Shown in pieces: positions 7,672 through 15,619 of a stretch of 49,362 nt of DNA. Every line of letters starts with the position of its first letter. Position 1 is the stretch's first letter. The DNA lies in NCBI GenBank assembly GCA_016869275.1, contig VGEO01000016.1:1-49362 (forward strand), in the 5' to 3' direction. Origin of the DNA: Alphaproteobacteria bacterium. Lineage in GTDB: Bacteria; Pseudomonadota; Alphaproteobacteria; SHVV01. Both the position numbers and the translations under genes were made by a program. Under the pieces are notes generated by a model. It saw only the letters and a list, made by a program, of their open reading frames with translations, searched no databases and had not been told where the DNA came from.

Positions 7672-9405
7672 CTACTCTTTGTCTTTGTCGTCGTCCGCGG
7701 TCTTGGCGGCTTCGCGCGCCCGCTTGTCCATCGCCGCGCCGAGGATGTCGCCGAGGCTCGCGCCGCTATCGGTCGAGCCATACTGCTCCATCGCCGCTTT
7801 TTCGTCGGCGATCTCGCGCGCCTTGACCGACAGGGTGAGCCGGCGCGAGTCGCGCTCGACACTGGTCACCATGGCATCGACCTTGTCGCCGACCGCGAAC
7901 CGGTCGGGGCGCTGCTCGGAGCGGTCGCGGGCCAAGTCGGCCCGGCGAATGAAGCCGTGGACGCCCTCGCCGATCGAAACGTCGATACCGTTCTCGCGCA
8001 CCGCGCTGATCGTGCAGGTGACGGTATCGCCCTTCTTGAGCGTGGCGACCGCTTCGAACGGATCCGAATCGAGCTGCTTCACGCCCAGGCTGATGCGCTC
8101 CTTGGCGACGTCGATGTCGAGCACCTTGGCGCGGACGTTTTCGCCCTTCTTGTACTTTTGCACCGCTTGGTCGCCGGGTGCGTTCCAATCGAGGTCGGAC
8201 AGGTGGACCATGCCGTCGATCTCGCCGGGCAGGCCGATGAACACGCCGAACTCGGTGATGCTCTTGACCTCGCCCTCGATCACGCTGCCCGGGGGGTACT
8301 TTTCGCGGAAACCCTCCCACGGATTTTCGGCAACCTGCTTCAGGCCCAAACTGACGCGGCGCTTGACCGGATCGACGTCGAGCACCATCACCTCGACTTC
8401 CTGGCTGGTCGAAACGATCTTGCCGGGATGGACGTTCTTCTTGGTCCAGCTCATTTCCGAGACGTGAACCAAACCCTCGACGCCGGGCTCGAGCTCGACG
8501 AAGGCGCCGTAGTCGGTGATGTTGGTGACGCGGCCGGTGAAACGGGTGCCGACCGGGTACTTGGCCTGCACGCCCTGCCACGGGTCTTCCTCGAGCTGCT
8601 TCATGCCCAGCGAAATGCGCTGGGTCTCGGGATTGACGCGGATGACTTGAACCTTGACGGTCTCGCCGATGCGCAGGACCTCGGACGGATGATTGATGCG
8701 ACGCCAGGCGATGTCGGTGACGTGGAGCAAGCCGTCGATGCCGCCCAAGTCGACGAAGGCGCCATAGTCGGTGATGTTCTTGACCACGCCCTCGAGCACC
8801 TGGCCTTCGCGGAGCGACGCGACCAGGCCCGAGCGGACCTCGGCGCGGGTTTCTTCGAGCACCGCGCGGCGCGAGACGACGATGTTGCCGCGGCGGCGAT
8901 CCATTTTGAGGATCTGGAACGGCTGCGGCGTGCCCATCAGCGGCCCGATGTCGCGGACCGGACGAATGTCGACTTGGCTGCCGGGTAGGAACGCGACCGC
9001 GCCCGACAGGTCGACGGTAAAGCCGCCTTTAACGCGGCCGAAGATCGTGCCTTGCACGCGCTCGTTGGCCTGGAACGCCTTTTCCAGCACCGTCCACGCT
9101 TCTTCGCGCCGCGCCTTTTCGCGCGACAGCACGGCGTCGCCGTGCACGTTCTCGATCCGCTCGAGGTAGACCTCGACGCGGTCGCCGACTTTCAGCTCTT
9201 GGGACGAACCGAACTCGCGCAGCGCCACCCGGCCTTCCGACTTGAGCCCGACGTCGATCAGGACGACATCGTTTTCGATCGCGACCACCCAACCGGGGAT
9301 GACGGTGCCCTCGAGGCTGGTGCTGGCTCCGTACGACTCTTCGAGCAGAGCCGCGAAGTTCTCAGTGGTGGTCGTCTCGCCGGCGGCGGCGTTCGGTGTT
9401 GCCAT
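7672..9405 (-). CDS. rpsA: 30S ribosomal protein S1
   Basis: S1 binds mRNA and helps unfold structured start regions on the 30S subunit. The 577-residue product shows six S1 (OB-fold) repeats over roughly residues 30-530. The middle four have typical signatures such as ITDYGAFV (twice), ITEFGVFI and GLVHVSEMSW. An acidic Asp/Lys/Glu tail ends the protein. A good SD (AGGAGC) lies just before 9405. A 27-nt hairpin sits in the leader between cmk and rpsA and could be used in autoregulation. Confidence 0.98.
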   Translation of the reverse strand: MATPNAAAGETTTTENFAALLEESYGASTSLEGTVIPGWVVAIENDVVLIDVGLKSEGRVALREFGSSQELKVGDRVEVYLERIENVHGDAVLSREKARREEAWTVLEKAFQANERVQGTIFGRVKGGFTVDLSGAVAFLPGSQVDIRPVRDIGPLMGTPQPFQILKMDRRRGNIVVSRRAVLEETRAEVRSGLVASLREGQVLEGVVKNITDYGAFVDLGGIDGLLHVTDIAWRRINHPSEVLRIGETVKVQVIRVNPETQRISLGMKQLEEDPWQGVQAKYPVGTRFTGRVTNITDYGAFVELEPGVEGLVHVSEMSWTKKNVHPGKIVSTSQEVEVMVLDVDPVKRRVSLGLKQVAENPWEGFREKYPPGSVIEGEVKSITEFGVFIGLPGEIDGMVHLSDLDWNAPGDQAVQKYKKGENVRAKVLDIDVAKERISLGVKQLDSDPFEAVATLKKGDTVTCTISAVRENGIDVSIGEGVHGFIRRADLARDRSEQRPDRFAVGDKVDAMVTSVERDSRRLTLSVKAREIADEKAAMEQYGSTDSGASLGDILGAAMDKRAREAAKTADDDKDKE

Positions 9406-9445
9406 AGTAGCTCCTGCTAATCGCGCGCCTATCGCCGCTCTCGTG

Positions 9446-9472
9446 CCACCGGGGTCGAACCGACCCGGGTGG
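9446..9472 (-). promoter_or_regulatory. Leader hairpin between cmk and rpsA
   Basis: CCACCGGGGTCG (9446-9457) and CGACCCGGGTGG (9461-9472) form a 12-bp stem with one mismatch and a 3-base loop, 41 bases before the rpsA start. There is no T run, so a terminator for cmk is less likely than an RNA structure in the rpsA leader. Confidence 0.45.
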
Positions 9473-9481
9473 GCGACAAAT

Positions 9482-10117
9482 TCAACGTAGATGCGCGCTT
9501 ATTATGCTTTTCGCGTGGGCGAAAGCGGTTTCTATAGACAGATTCGAGGTGTCAAGCAAGTGGGCGTCCGGGGCGGCGGTCAGGGGCGCCGCGCCGCGCG
9601 AGCTGTCGCGGGCATCGCGCCGGCGCATGTCCGCGATCACCGCGGCCCGGTCCGGGCGCTCGCCCCGCTCCGCGAGCTCGCGGTAACGCCGTTCGGCCCG
9701 CACGTCGAGGCTCGCGGTCACGAACAACTTCACCGCCGCCGCCGGGCAGACGACGGTGCCGATGTCGCGGCCGTCGAGCACGGCGCCGGCCGCGCCGCCG
9801 GGCGGGTGCAGGGCGAAGTCGCGCTGGAACGCGAGGAGCGCGGCGCGCACCGCGGGAATCGCGGCGACGTGGGAGGCGGCTTCGCCGACCGCCTCGTCGC
9901 GGAGGTCGCTGCGCTCGAGGTCGGCCGGCGCCAGCGTCGTGGCCGCGCGCGTCGCGGCGTCGGGGTCGGCGGGATCGCCGCCGGCGGCGAGGACACGGGC
10001 GCCGACCGCGCGATAGAGCAGCCCGGTTTCGAGGTAGGCAAAGCCGAAATGCGCGGCGAGGCGCCGGGCGAGCGTGCCTTTGCCGGCCGCCGCCGGCCCG
10101 TCGATGGCGACGATCAT
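9482..10117 (-). CDS. cmk: Cytidylate kinase
   Basis: Cmk phosphorylates CMP and dCMP to the diphosphates. The 211-residue protein starts with the P-loop [11 protein letters not shown] and has YLETGLLYR, the substrate-binding DGRDIGTVV and the lid segment [13 protein letters not shown]. The start at 10117 overlaps the aroA stop by four bases (ATGA), a sign of translational coupling. The aroA-cmk-rpsA order is widely conserved in proteobacteria. Confidence 0.96.
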   Translation of the reverse strand: MIVAIDGPAAAGKGTLARRLAAHFGFAYLETGLLYRAVGARVLAAGGDPADPDAATRAATTLAPADLERSDLRDEAVGEAASHVAAIPAVRAALLAFQRDFALHPPGGAAGAVLDGRDIGTVVCPAAAVKLFVTASLDVRAERRYRELAERGERPDRAAVIADMRRRDARDSSRGAAPLTAAPDAHLLDTSNLSIETAFAHAKSIISAHLR

Positions 10118-11442
10118 GCCGGGGCGTCGGACATGCCGGCGCCGAGCCGGTTCATGAGGTCGACAAAGCCGGGAAAGCTGGTGGCGATGGTGTCCGCGCC
10201 CGCGACCGCGACCGGCGCCCGCGCGCGCAGCCCCATCACCAGAAACGACATCGCGATGCGGTGGTCGAGGTCGGCATCGATCCGGGCGCCGCCTTGCGGC
10301 CGGCCGCGGCCGTGGACGGTCAAGCTGTCGCGCCCTTCCTCGACCACGACGCCGCAGGCCGCGAGCCCCCGCGCCATCGTGCCCAGGCGGTCGCTCTCCT
10401 TGACGCGGAGCTCGGCCACCCCGTGCATGCGGGTGGTGCCGGCGGCGAACGCGGCCGCGACCGCGAGCACGGGATACTCGTCGATCATGTCGGGCGCACG
10501 CTCGGGCGGGACGTCGACGCCCTCGAGCTCGCCACCGCGGATGCGGAGATCGGCGATCGGCTCGCCGTGAGCGTGGCCGGCGACCGGGGTCAGGGTCAGG
10601 TGGGCGCCCATGGCGGTCAAGACGTCGAACAGCGCCGCGCGCCGCGGATTGACGCCGATGCCCTGGATCAGGACGTCGCTCCCGGGCGTGATCGCGGCGG
10701 CGACCGCGACGAATGCGGCCGACGACGGGTCGCCCGGGACCACCACCGCGCTCGGGCTGAGCTCGGGCTGGCCGACCAGGGTCACGGCCTGGCCGTCGGA
10801 AGTCGCCACGGTGGCGACGGTCGCGCCGAACTGGCGCAGCAGGCGCTCGGTATGGTCGCGGGTCGGCTGCGCTTCGATCACCGTGGTTTCGCCCGGCGCC
10901 TGGAGCGCGGCCAGCAGGATCGCCGACTTCACCTGCGCCGAGGGTACCGGGGTGCGATAAACGAGCGGGACGAGGTCGGCGCTCCCGGTCAGTGCCAGTG
11001 GCAGGCGATCGCCGGAATGGCCGACGACGCGGGCGCCCATCGCCGTCAGCGGCTGGGTGACGCGGGCCATCGGCCGGCGCCGGAGCGAAGCGTCGCCGGT
11101 GAAGACGCTGGTGAACGGGTGCCCCGCGGCGAGTCCCATCAGCAGGCGGACGCCGGTTCCGGAGTTGCCGAGATCGAGCACGTCGCCAGGCTCGGCGAGC
11201 CCGCCGACCCCGCGGCCGAGGACGCGCCAGCCATCGGCGCCGGTGCGCGCGACCGTCGCGCCGTAAGCGCGCACCGCCGCCGCCGTCCGCATCACGTCAT
11301 CGCCTTCGAGCAGCCCCGAAATCCGGGTCTCGCCGACCGCCAGCGCGCCCAGAATGAGCGCGCGGTGCGAAATCGACTTGTCGCCCGGAACGCGGCAAGC
11401 GCCGGCCAAGCGGTCAACGGGTGAAGAAACGATCGACGGCAT
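10114..11442 (-). CDS. aroA: 3-phosphoshikimate 1-carboxyvinyltransferase (EPSP synthase), class II type
   Basis: AroA transfers the enolpyruvyl group of PEP to shikimate 3-phosphate in aromatic amino acid synthesis. The 442-residue protein has [38 protein letters not shown] and [13 protein letters not shown]. This set closely resembles the class II enzyme of Agrobacterium CP4. In the PEP-site loop it reads GNSGTG, with Gly where CP4 has Ala100. The CP4 Ala underlies glyphosate insensitivity, so this enzyme may be more sensitive, which is inference. It heads the leftward run and diverges from the FYDLN gene. Confidence 0.97.
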   Translation of the reverse strand: MPSIVSSPVDRLAGACRVPGDKSISHRALILGALAVGETRISGLLEGDDVMRTAAAVRAYGATVARTGADGWRVLGRGVGGLAEPGDVLDLGNSGTGVRLLMGLAAGHPFTSVFTGDASLRRRPMARVTQPLTAMGARVVGHSGDRLPLALTGSADLVPLVYRTPVPSAQVKSAILLAALQAPGETTVIEAQPTRDHTERLLRQFGATVATVATSDGQAVTLVGQPELSPSAVVVPGDPSSAAFVAVAAAITPGSDVLIQGIGVNPRRAALFDVLTAMGAHLTLTPVAGHAHGEPIADLRIRGGELEGVDVPPERAPDMIDEYPVLAVAAAFAAGTTRMHGVAELRVKESDRLGTMARGLAACGVVVEEGRDSLTVHGRGRPQGGARIDADLDHRIAMSFLVMGLRARAPVAVAGADTIATSFPGFVDLMNRLGAGMSDAPA

Positions 11443-11455
11443 GTGCGGAAAAACG

Positions 11456-11478
11456 CGGTCTCATAACATACTAGACCG
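11456..11478. repeat. Inverted repeat upstream of aroA
   Basis: CGGTCT (11456-11461) and AGACCG (11473-11478) are separated by an AT-rich 11-base spacer, 14-36 bases before the aroA start. This could be an operator or a small leader hairpin. Confidence 0.35.
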
Positions 11479-11510
11479 TGCACGGGCTACCGGCGGCGGC
11501 CGTTATCCCT

Positions 11511-11539
11511 TTGACAGGGGCGGTCGGCCGTGGCAATGG
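11511..11539 (+). promoter_or_regulatory. Candidate promoter for the FYDLN-type gene
   Basis: A perfect TTGACA lies at 11511-11516. After a 17-base spacer the -10 position reads CAATGG, a poor match. The start would give a leader of about 30 bases before 11577. Confidence rests on the -35 box. Confidence 0.4.
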
Positions 11540-11576
11540 GTTCACCGTTTTTCCGCGATCAAACGGGAGACCACGC

Positions 11577-11927
11577 GTGGCAAAGCCGGAATGGGGCGCC
11601 AAGCGCGAGTGCCGGAGTTGTGGCGCGCGCTTCTACGATCTCCATCGCGATCCGATCGTCTGCCCGAAGTGCGGGACGATTCACGCGATCGAGGTGCCGA
11701 AGCCGCGGGCGCAGGCGCCCAAGGAAGTGAAGGAGCCGGTGCGGCCGCCGCCGCCGATTGCCGCCGCCGCGCCCAAAGCCGCGGCGGCCGAGGGCGAGGA
11801 AGCGCTGGCCGCTGCCGACGACGAGGAAGAAGAGGAATTTATCGAGGATGCGGCCGAGCTCGCCGAGGAAGACGTGGCGCTCGAGATCGACGGCGAGATC
11901 GAGGACACCAAACGCGAGCCGACTTGA
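11577..11927 (+). CDS. TIGR02300-type FYDLN acid protein, zinc-ribbon head with acidic tail
   Basis: A 116-residue protein starting at GTG 11577 with SD GGGAGA six bases upstream. The frame opens earlier, but homologues begin MAKPE. The N-terminus holds a zinc ribbon, CRSCG and CPKCG, around the family tag FYDLH (FYDLN in most members). A Pro/Ala-rich linker and a strongly acidic tail (DDEEEEE) follow. The family is nearly confined to alphaproteobacteria and has no assigned function; the ribbon and tail suggest binding to a basic partner or nucleic-acid machinery, which is a guess. It diverges from aroA. Confidence 0.88.
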   Translation: MAKPEWGAKRECRSCGARFYDLHRDPIVCPKCGTIHAIEVPKPRAQAPKEVKEPVRPPPPIAAAAPKAAAAEGEEALAAADDEEEEEFIEDAAELAEEDVALEIDGEIEDTKREPT

Positions 11928-11959
11928 TGGCGGGATCGGCGTCGGTTTGAATCGCCGGC

Positions 11960-11983
11960 GGCCGCGCGGTCTCAACCGCGGCC
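11960..11983 (+). terminator. Hairpin after the FYDLN gene, before tRNA-Ala
   Basis: GGCCGCG (11960-11966) and CGCGGCC (11977-11983) form a 7-bp stem, with outer GAATC/GATTC pairing possible around a bulge. It ends 14 bases before the tRNA. No T tract is seen. Confidence 0.4.
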
Positions 11984-11997
11984 GATTCGGGATGCAC

Positions 11998-12073
11998 GGG
12001 GCCATAGCTCAGTTGGGAGAGCGCGTGAATGGCATTCACGAGGTCAGGGGTTCGACTCCCCTTGGCTCCACCA
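11998..12073 (+). tRNA. tRNA-Ala (anticodon GGC)
   Basis: A complete 76-nt cloverleaf including an encoded CCA. The acceptor stem GGGGCCA pairs with TGGCTCC and contains the G3:U70 wobble that identifies alanine tRNAs. The D arm is GCTC/GAGC. The anticodon loop ATGGCAT gives GGC, and the T arm is AGGGG-TTCGACT-CCCCT. Confidence 0.98.
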
Positions 12074-12097
12074 TCCCGACCCTGGCGCCCGCCTGGC

Positions 12098-13009
12098 CTA
12101 TGCCGGCTTGCGCGTCGCCAGCACCACGCCGCCGGTGATGAACGCGAAGCCGACCAGGTGGAAGCGCTCGAGCGTCTCGCCCAGGATCGCCGCTGCCAGC
12201 GCCACCGTGATCACCGGCATCAGATAGTTGAACATGCCGGAACGGCTCGGGCCCAATACCCGGATGCCGACGGCGAGGAACCAGAGTGCCAACACCGACG
12301 CCAGCACCGCGAAATAAAGCACCGTGAAGACGGTGGCGGCATCGAAGCGGAGATGCGCGTCGAACACCCAGACCTCGACCGCATAGAGCGGGATCAGCAC
12401 CGCCGCCGACGATAACGTCATCGATTGGAAGATGACGAGCGGGCTCACCGTGCGCGGCATCGAGCGCACCAGGATCGCGTAGGCCGCCCAGCTCGCGATT
12501 CCGATCTGAACCCACAAGTCGCCGATCGAGAACTCGAGCCGCGCCAGCGCCGCGATATCGCCGCGGACGACGATGGCGATGGTCCCGGCGAAGGCCGCGA
12601 TCAGCCCGACCGCCTGCCGCGGCCCGATCCGCTCGCGAAGCCACACCACGGCGAGCAGCATGATCAGCGCCGGCTGGGTCGCGGTGATCAGCCCGGCGTT
12701 GACGGCGGTGGTGGTGTGGAGGCCCAGGAACACCGGTACCTGACCGAGCGCGGCCTGGGTCAGGCCGAGCCCGAGCACGATCTTCCAATGCGCGCGGAGC
12801 AGCGGCCACTCGCGCCGCCAGCGGCCGACGATGAACGGCATCAACACCAGGAACGCGACCACCGCGCGCCAGAACATCAGTCCGACCGGCGGCATGTCGA
12901 CATGGACGAGGCGCCCGACCACGATGGCGCCGGCAAAGAAGGTCTGCCCGAGCGCTAGCAGAACGACTGCGACCCAGTCGGAAGGCGCGCCGCCGGTCGC
13001 ATCCTTCAT
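12098..13009 (-). CDS. EamA-family (DMT) inner-membrane transporter
   Basis: A 303-residue protein with about ten hydrophobic helices arranged as two EamA repeats of five. Family features include the long first half ending in LRERIGPRQAVGLIAAFAG and the second-repeat segment ILGETLERFHLVGFAFITGGV. Such carriers usually export metabolites or amino acids, but the substrate cannot be read from sequence. It is a single gene reading toward tRNA-Ala; the next gene upstream on the same strand is the cyclic-nucleotide-binding pair. Confidence 0.88.
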   Translation of the reverse strand: MKDATGGAPSDWVAVVLLALGQTFFAGAIVVGRLVHVDMPPVGLMFWRAVVAFLVLMPFIVGRWRREWPLLRAHWKIVLGLGLTQAALGQVPVFLGLHTTTAVNAGLITATQPALIMLLAVVWLRERIGPRQAVGLIAAFAGTIAIVVRGDIAALARLEFSIGDLWVQIGIASWAAYAILVRSMPRTVSPLVIFQSMTLSSAAVLIPLYAVEVWVFDAHLRFDAATVFTVLYFAVLASVLALWFLAVGIRVLGPSRSGMFNYLMPVITVALAAAILGETLERFHLVGFAFITGGVVLATRKPA

Positions 13010-13052
13010 GGTACCTGGCCTGGGCTCGTCGACGCTCGGCGCGCGATCGCGC

Positions 13053-13466
13053 TCAGCCGCCGGTCACGCGCCCTGTCAAGTCGCGCAGACGCTTGGCGAG
13101 GAGCCGGATCAGCGCCCCAGTGACGACGTCGGCGCGGGCGAGAATTTTGTCGAACGTGGTCTTGGTCAGCAGGATGCACTCGCTGGTCTCTTCGGCGATT
13201 GCCGTCGCCGAGCGCGGGGCATCGTCGACCAACGCCATCTCGCCGACGAATTCGCCGCGCCCCAGTCGCGCGATCTCGATCTCGGCGCCGTCGCGGATCG
13301 CGGTGATCAGGATGCTGCCGGATTGGATGACGTGGGCTTTGTCGGCCGGCTCGCCCTCCTCGAACAGGATGTCGCCGGCATTGAACACGATCGGCTTGAG
13401 ACGCGGCGTCCGTACCGCGCGCGCTTCGCGATGATCGTTGGCTGCGTCATCCTTGCGCGCCGTCAT
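13053..13466 (-). CDS. Single-domain cyclic-nucleotide-binding protein A
   Basis: A 137-residue protein made almost entirely of one cNMP-binding (CRP-like beta-roll) domain, with no DNA-binding helix-turn-helix or other output domain. The phosphate-binding cassette reads GEMALVDDAPRSATA, with the Glu, Arg and small residues needed to hold the cyclic phosphate. The C-terminal helices (ALIRLLAKRLRDLTG) are amphipathic and basic. It is paralogous to the gene 6 bases upstream, sharing FVGEMALVD and PRSATAIA. It may act by binding a partner when loaded with cAMP, which is inference. A class III cyclase lies about 0.9 kb away. Confidence 0.85.
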   Translation of the reverse strand: MTARKDDAANDHREARAVRTPRLKPIVFNAGDILFEEGEPADKAHVIQSGSILITAIRDGAEIEIARLGRGEFVGEMALVDDAPRSATAIAEETSECILLTKTTFDKILARADVVTGALIRLLAKRLRDLTGRVTGG

Positions 13467-13472
13467 GGGCGG

Positions 13473-13838
13473 TTAGTCGTTACCGCCGCGCTCGGTCACT
13501 TTGCGCAGGCGCTTGGTCAGGAGCTTGACCAGTGCATAGGTGAGAAGGTCGGCTTTCGCCAAACTCGCCTCGATTTCCTGCTTGGAGATTTCGACGCACT
13601 TCGTTGCCTCGCCGGCGATCGCGGTCGCCGAGCGCGGCTCGTTGTCGACCAGCGCCATCTCGCCGACGAAGTCGCCGCGCTTCAGGGTATCGATCACGAC
13701 CTCCTGGCCGCCGCGGCTCGCCGAGATCACCACCAACCCCGATTGGATCAGATAGGCGTGCTTGGGCAGATCGCCCTGTTCGAACAGGACGTCGCCTTTC
13801 TTGAACGCGATTGTTTTCAGATGATCAAGTCCGGTCAC
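13473..13838 (-). CDS. Single-domain cyclic-nucleotide-binding protein B
   Basis: A second copy of the same fold: FKKGDVLFEQGD, then GEMALVDNEPRSATA, and a C-terminal basic helix LLTKRLRKVTERG. I start it at GTG 13838 (121 residues) with SD GAGG a few bases upstream. The longer frame from 13967 would overlap the divergent HIT gene and has no domain content. It is the first gene of a two-gene unit with protein A (6-base gap). The two proteins may form a heterodimer or respond to different nucleotides, which sequence does not settle. Confidence 0.82.
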   Translation of the reverse strand: MTGLDHLKTIAFKKGDVLFEQGDLPKHAYLIQSGLVVISASRGGQEVVIDTLKRGDFVGEMALVDNEPRSATAIAGEATKCVEISKQEIEASLAKADLLTYALVKLLTKRLRKVTERGGND

Positions 13839-13947
13839 GGCTTCCTCGCCGGTGGAATTGGCCGCAGGATAGCGGCTCGCCCGACGAGGGTCCACTGAGG
13901 GGCGATGCCCGTCGGGCGCGGGAAAGTCCGCATACAGGGAAACGGCC

Positions 13948-14385
13948 ATGAATCCGACCATCGCCAAGTTCGGCTATCCGACGACGCTGCTCGCCGCCTA
14001 CGACCACTGGGTCGTGCTGCTGCGCCCGGCTCAAGTGACCCTGGGCTCGCTCGTGCTCGCGCACGCGGCGGGGGCGACGCGGATGGCCGCGGTCCCGGCG
14101 GCCGCGTTCGCCGAGCTCGCGGCCGTGACCGGCGCGATCGAACGCACGCTCGCGGACGCGTTGGCGTTCGACAAGATCAACTACCTTTGCCTGATGATGG
14201 TCGACCGCGAAGTCCATTTTCACGTCTTTCCGCGCTATGCCGCGGACCGCGCGGTCGGCGGCCGAAGCTATCCGGACCGGTTCTGGCCGAAGGCACCCGA
14301 CGTGACGCAGCCGCCGCTCGATCTCGACCCGGTGACGTTCGCAGCGCTCTACGCCGATCTCAAGCGGCGGTGGCCGGCACGCTGA
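13948..14385 (+). CDS. HIT-family nucleotide hydrolase/transferase
   Basis: A 145-residue HIT-fold protein. The signature is EVHFHVFPRY at residues 88-97. The usual H-x-H-x-H triad has Glu88 in place of the first His, but the middle His90, which forms the nucleotidyl-enzyme intermediate in HIT proteins, and His92 are kept. The family hydrolyses dinucleoside polyphosphates or nucleoside phosphoramidates. AGGGAA lies about eight bases before the start. It diverges from the two cNMP-binding genes and its end overlaps the convergent cyclase gene by 26 bases. A role in cyclic nucleotide turnover is only suggested by location. Confidence 0.85.
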   Translation: MNPTIAKFGYPTTLLAAYDHWVVLLRPAQVTLGSLVLAHAAGATRMAAVPAAAFAELAAVTGAIERTLADALAFDKINYLCLMMVDREVHFHVFPRYAADRAVGGRSYPDRFWPKAPDVTQPPLDLDPVTFAALYADLKRRWPAR

Positions 14386-15619
14386 GCCGGTCGCCGTTCG
14401 GCAGCGCGAACAGCTCCTGCGGCTCGCGGATGCCGCGCAGTGCATGAAAGCCGAGCGATTCGAGCGCCTGCGGCAGCACCGCGGCGAAGCTCGCCGAGGC
14501 CAGCATCTGCCGCTCGATCACGCGGCATTGGCTCTCGATGCGGGCGGCGTGGTTGACGGCCGGACCGATCACGGTGAAGTCGAGACGGTCGGGGGCGCCG
14601 ATGTTGCCGTACGAAACCTCGCCCAGGTGAAAGGCGCCGCCGAACTGGATCGGCGGCGCTCCGCGCGCGCGGCGCTGGCCGTTGATCGCGTGGGTGGCGC
14701 TGGTCGCCTCGCGATAGGCGGCGATCGCGGCGGCGGCGGCTTCGGCTTCCGAGCCGAGCGCCTTGATCGGAAAGATCGCGAGCAGCGAGTCGCCCATGAA
14801 CTTCAAGACTTCGCCGCCATGGCGCTCGATCGCGCCGACCGCGACCTCGAAGTGATCATTCAAGAACTCGATCACCTGCTCGGTCGGCAGGCGGTCGGCG
14901 AGCGCGGTGAAGCCGCGCAGGTCGCTGTACCAGATTGCGGCGTCGATCGACTCGCGGCTGCCGCGCGTGATCATGCCCGACAAGATGGGCGGGCCGGTTT
15001 GGCGACCGACATAGGTTTCGAGCACGTTCTGCGCGATGCGCCGGACCGAGAGGATTTCGATCACGTGCGCGAGCGCCGGCATCAGCGCCGCGATCCGCTC
15101 GAGATGGGCGTCGGTGAAGCCGTCCGCGGCCGTGGTCGCCCATGACACCGCGTAGCGGGCGCCGTCGCTGAACGTCATCGGTAGCGCCAGGTAGTCGGTA
15201 ACGCCCTCTTTGTCGAGGTCATCGAGCACTGGAAAGTCGCGCGGGCATGCCGGGTCGGCGAGGCGGCGCCGGATGCCGGGATCGCCGTCGGCGATCCGCT
15301 TGATCGGGCTGCGGTTGTAGGCTTCGGAGCGCACCATCGAATTGGTGCGCGGCACGGTCTCGACCTCGACCGCGCCGGCGCGCCAGATGTAGATCGCGGC
15401 GGCGATGGTCGGATGAAGCGTGCGCAAGACGACGCTGGTGCGATGGAGCGGCACCCCGGCCGCGGCCAGGCGGCACGACAGCTCGCAGACGACGGTCCCG
15501 ACATCGGGGAGGCGATTGGCCTCTAGCTGGAGCCAGGTCAGGACCGTGCAGTTGCAGAGCGCGGCCGGCAGGGCGGTGCTGGCCTGGGCGGCGGGCGCCA
15601 GCGGGCTGATCTCGTTCAT
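14360..15619 (-). CDS. Class III adenylate cyclase with N-terminal sensory domain
   Basis: A soluble 419-residue protein. Residues 20-190 form a GAF-like sensory region. Residues 225-400 form a class III cyclase domain. Metal ligands Asp233 (YSDLRGFT) and Asp277 (KFMGD) are present. Lys273 together with Thr349 (DFTVIG) is the purine-selecting pair expected of class IIIb adenylate cyclases, and Asn356 and Arg360 (VNHAAR) are the transition-state residues. The domain therefore looks active and ATP-specific. Its start overlaps the stop of the upstream DsbA-like isomerase gene by four bases, so the two are probably translated together. The cAMP-binding gene pair is 0.5 kb downstream on the same strand. 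Confidence 0.9.
   Translation of the reverse strand: MNEISPLAPAAQASTALPAALCNCTVLTWLQLEANRLPDVGTVVCELSCRLAAAGVPLHRTSVVLRTLHPTIAAAIYIWRAGAVEVETVPRTNSMVRSEAYNRSPIKRIADGDPGIRRRLADPACPRDFPVLDDLDKEGVTDYLALPMTFSDGARYAVSWATTAADGFTDAHLERIAALMPALAHVIEILSVRRIAQNVLETYVGRQTGPPILSGMITRGSRESIDAAIWYSDLRGFTALADRLPTEQVIEFLNDHFEVAVGAIERHGGEVLKFMGDSLLAIFPIKALGSEAEAAAAAIAAYREATSATHAINGQRRARGAPPIQFGGAFHLGEVSYGNIGAPDRLDFTVIGPAVNHAARIESQCRVIERQMLASASFAAVLPQALESLGFHALRGIREPQELFALPNGDRLSVPATAA

Noticed and set aside
6874-8988. 704-codon open frame on the plus strand
   Set aside because: Antisense to sppA and rpsA. The translation has no domain pattern; it follows from high GC at third codon positions of the real genes.
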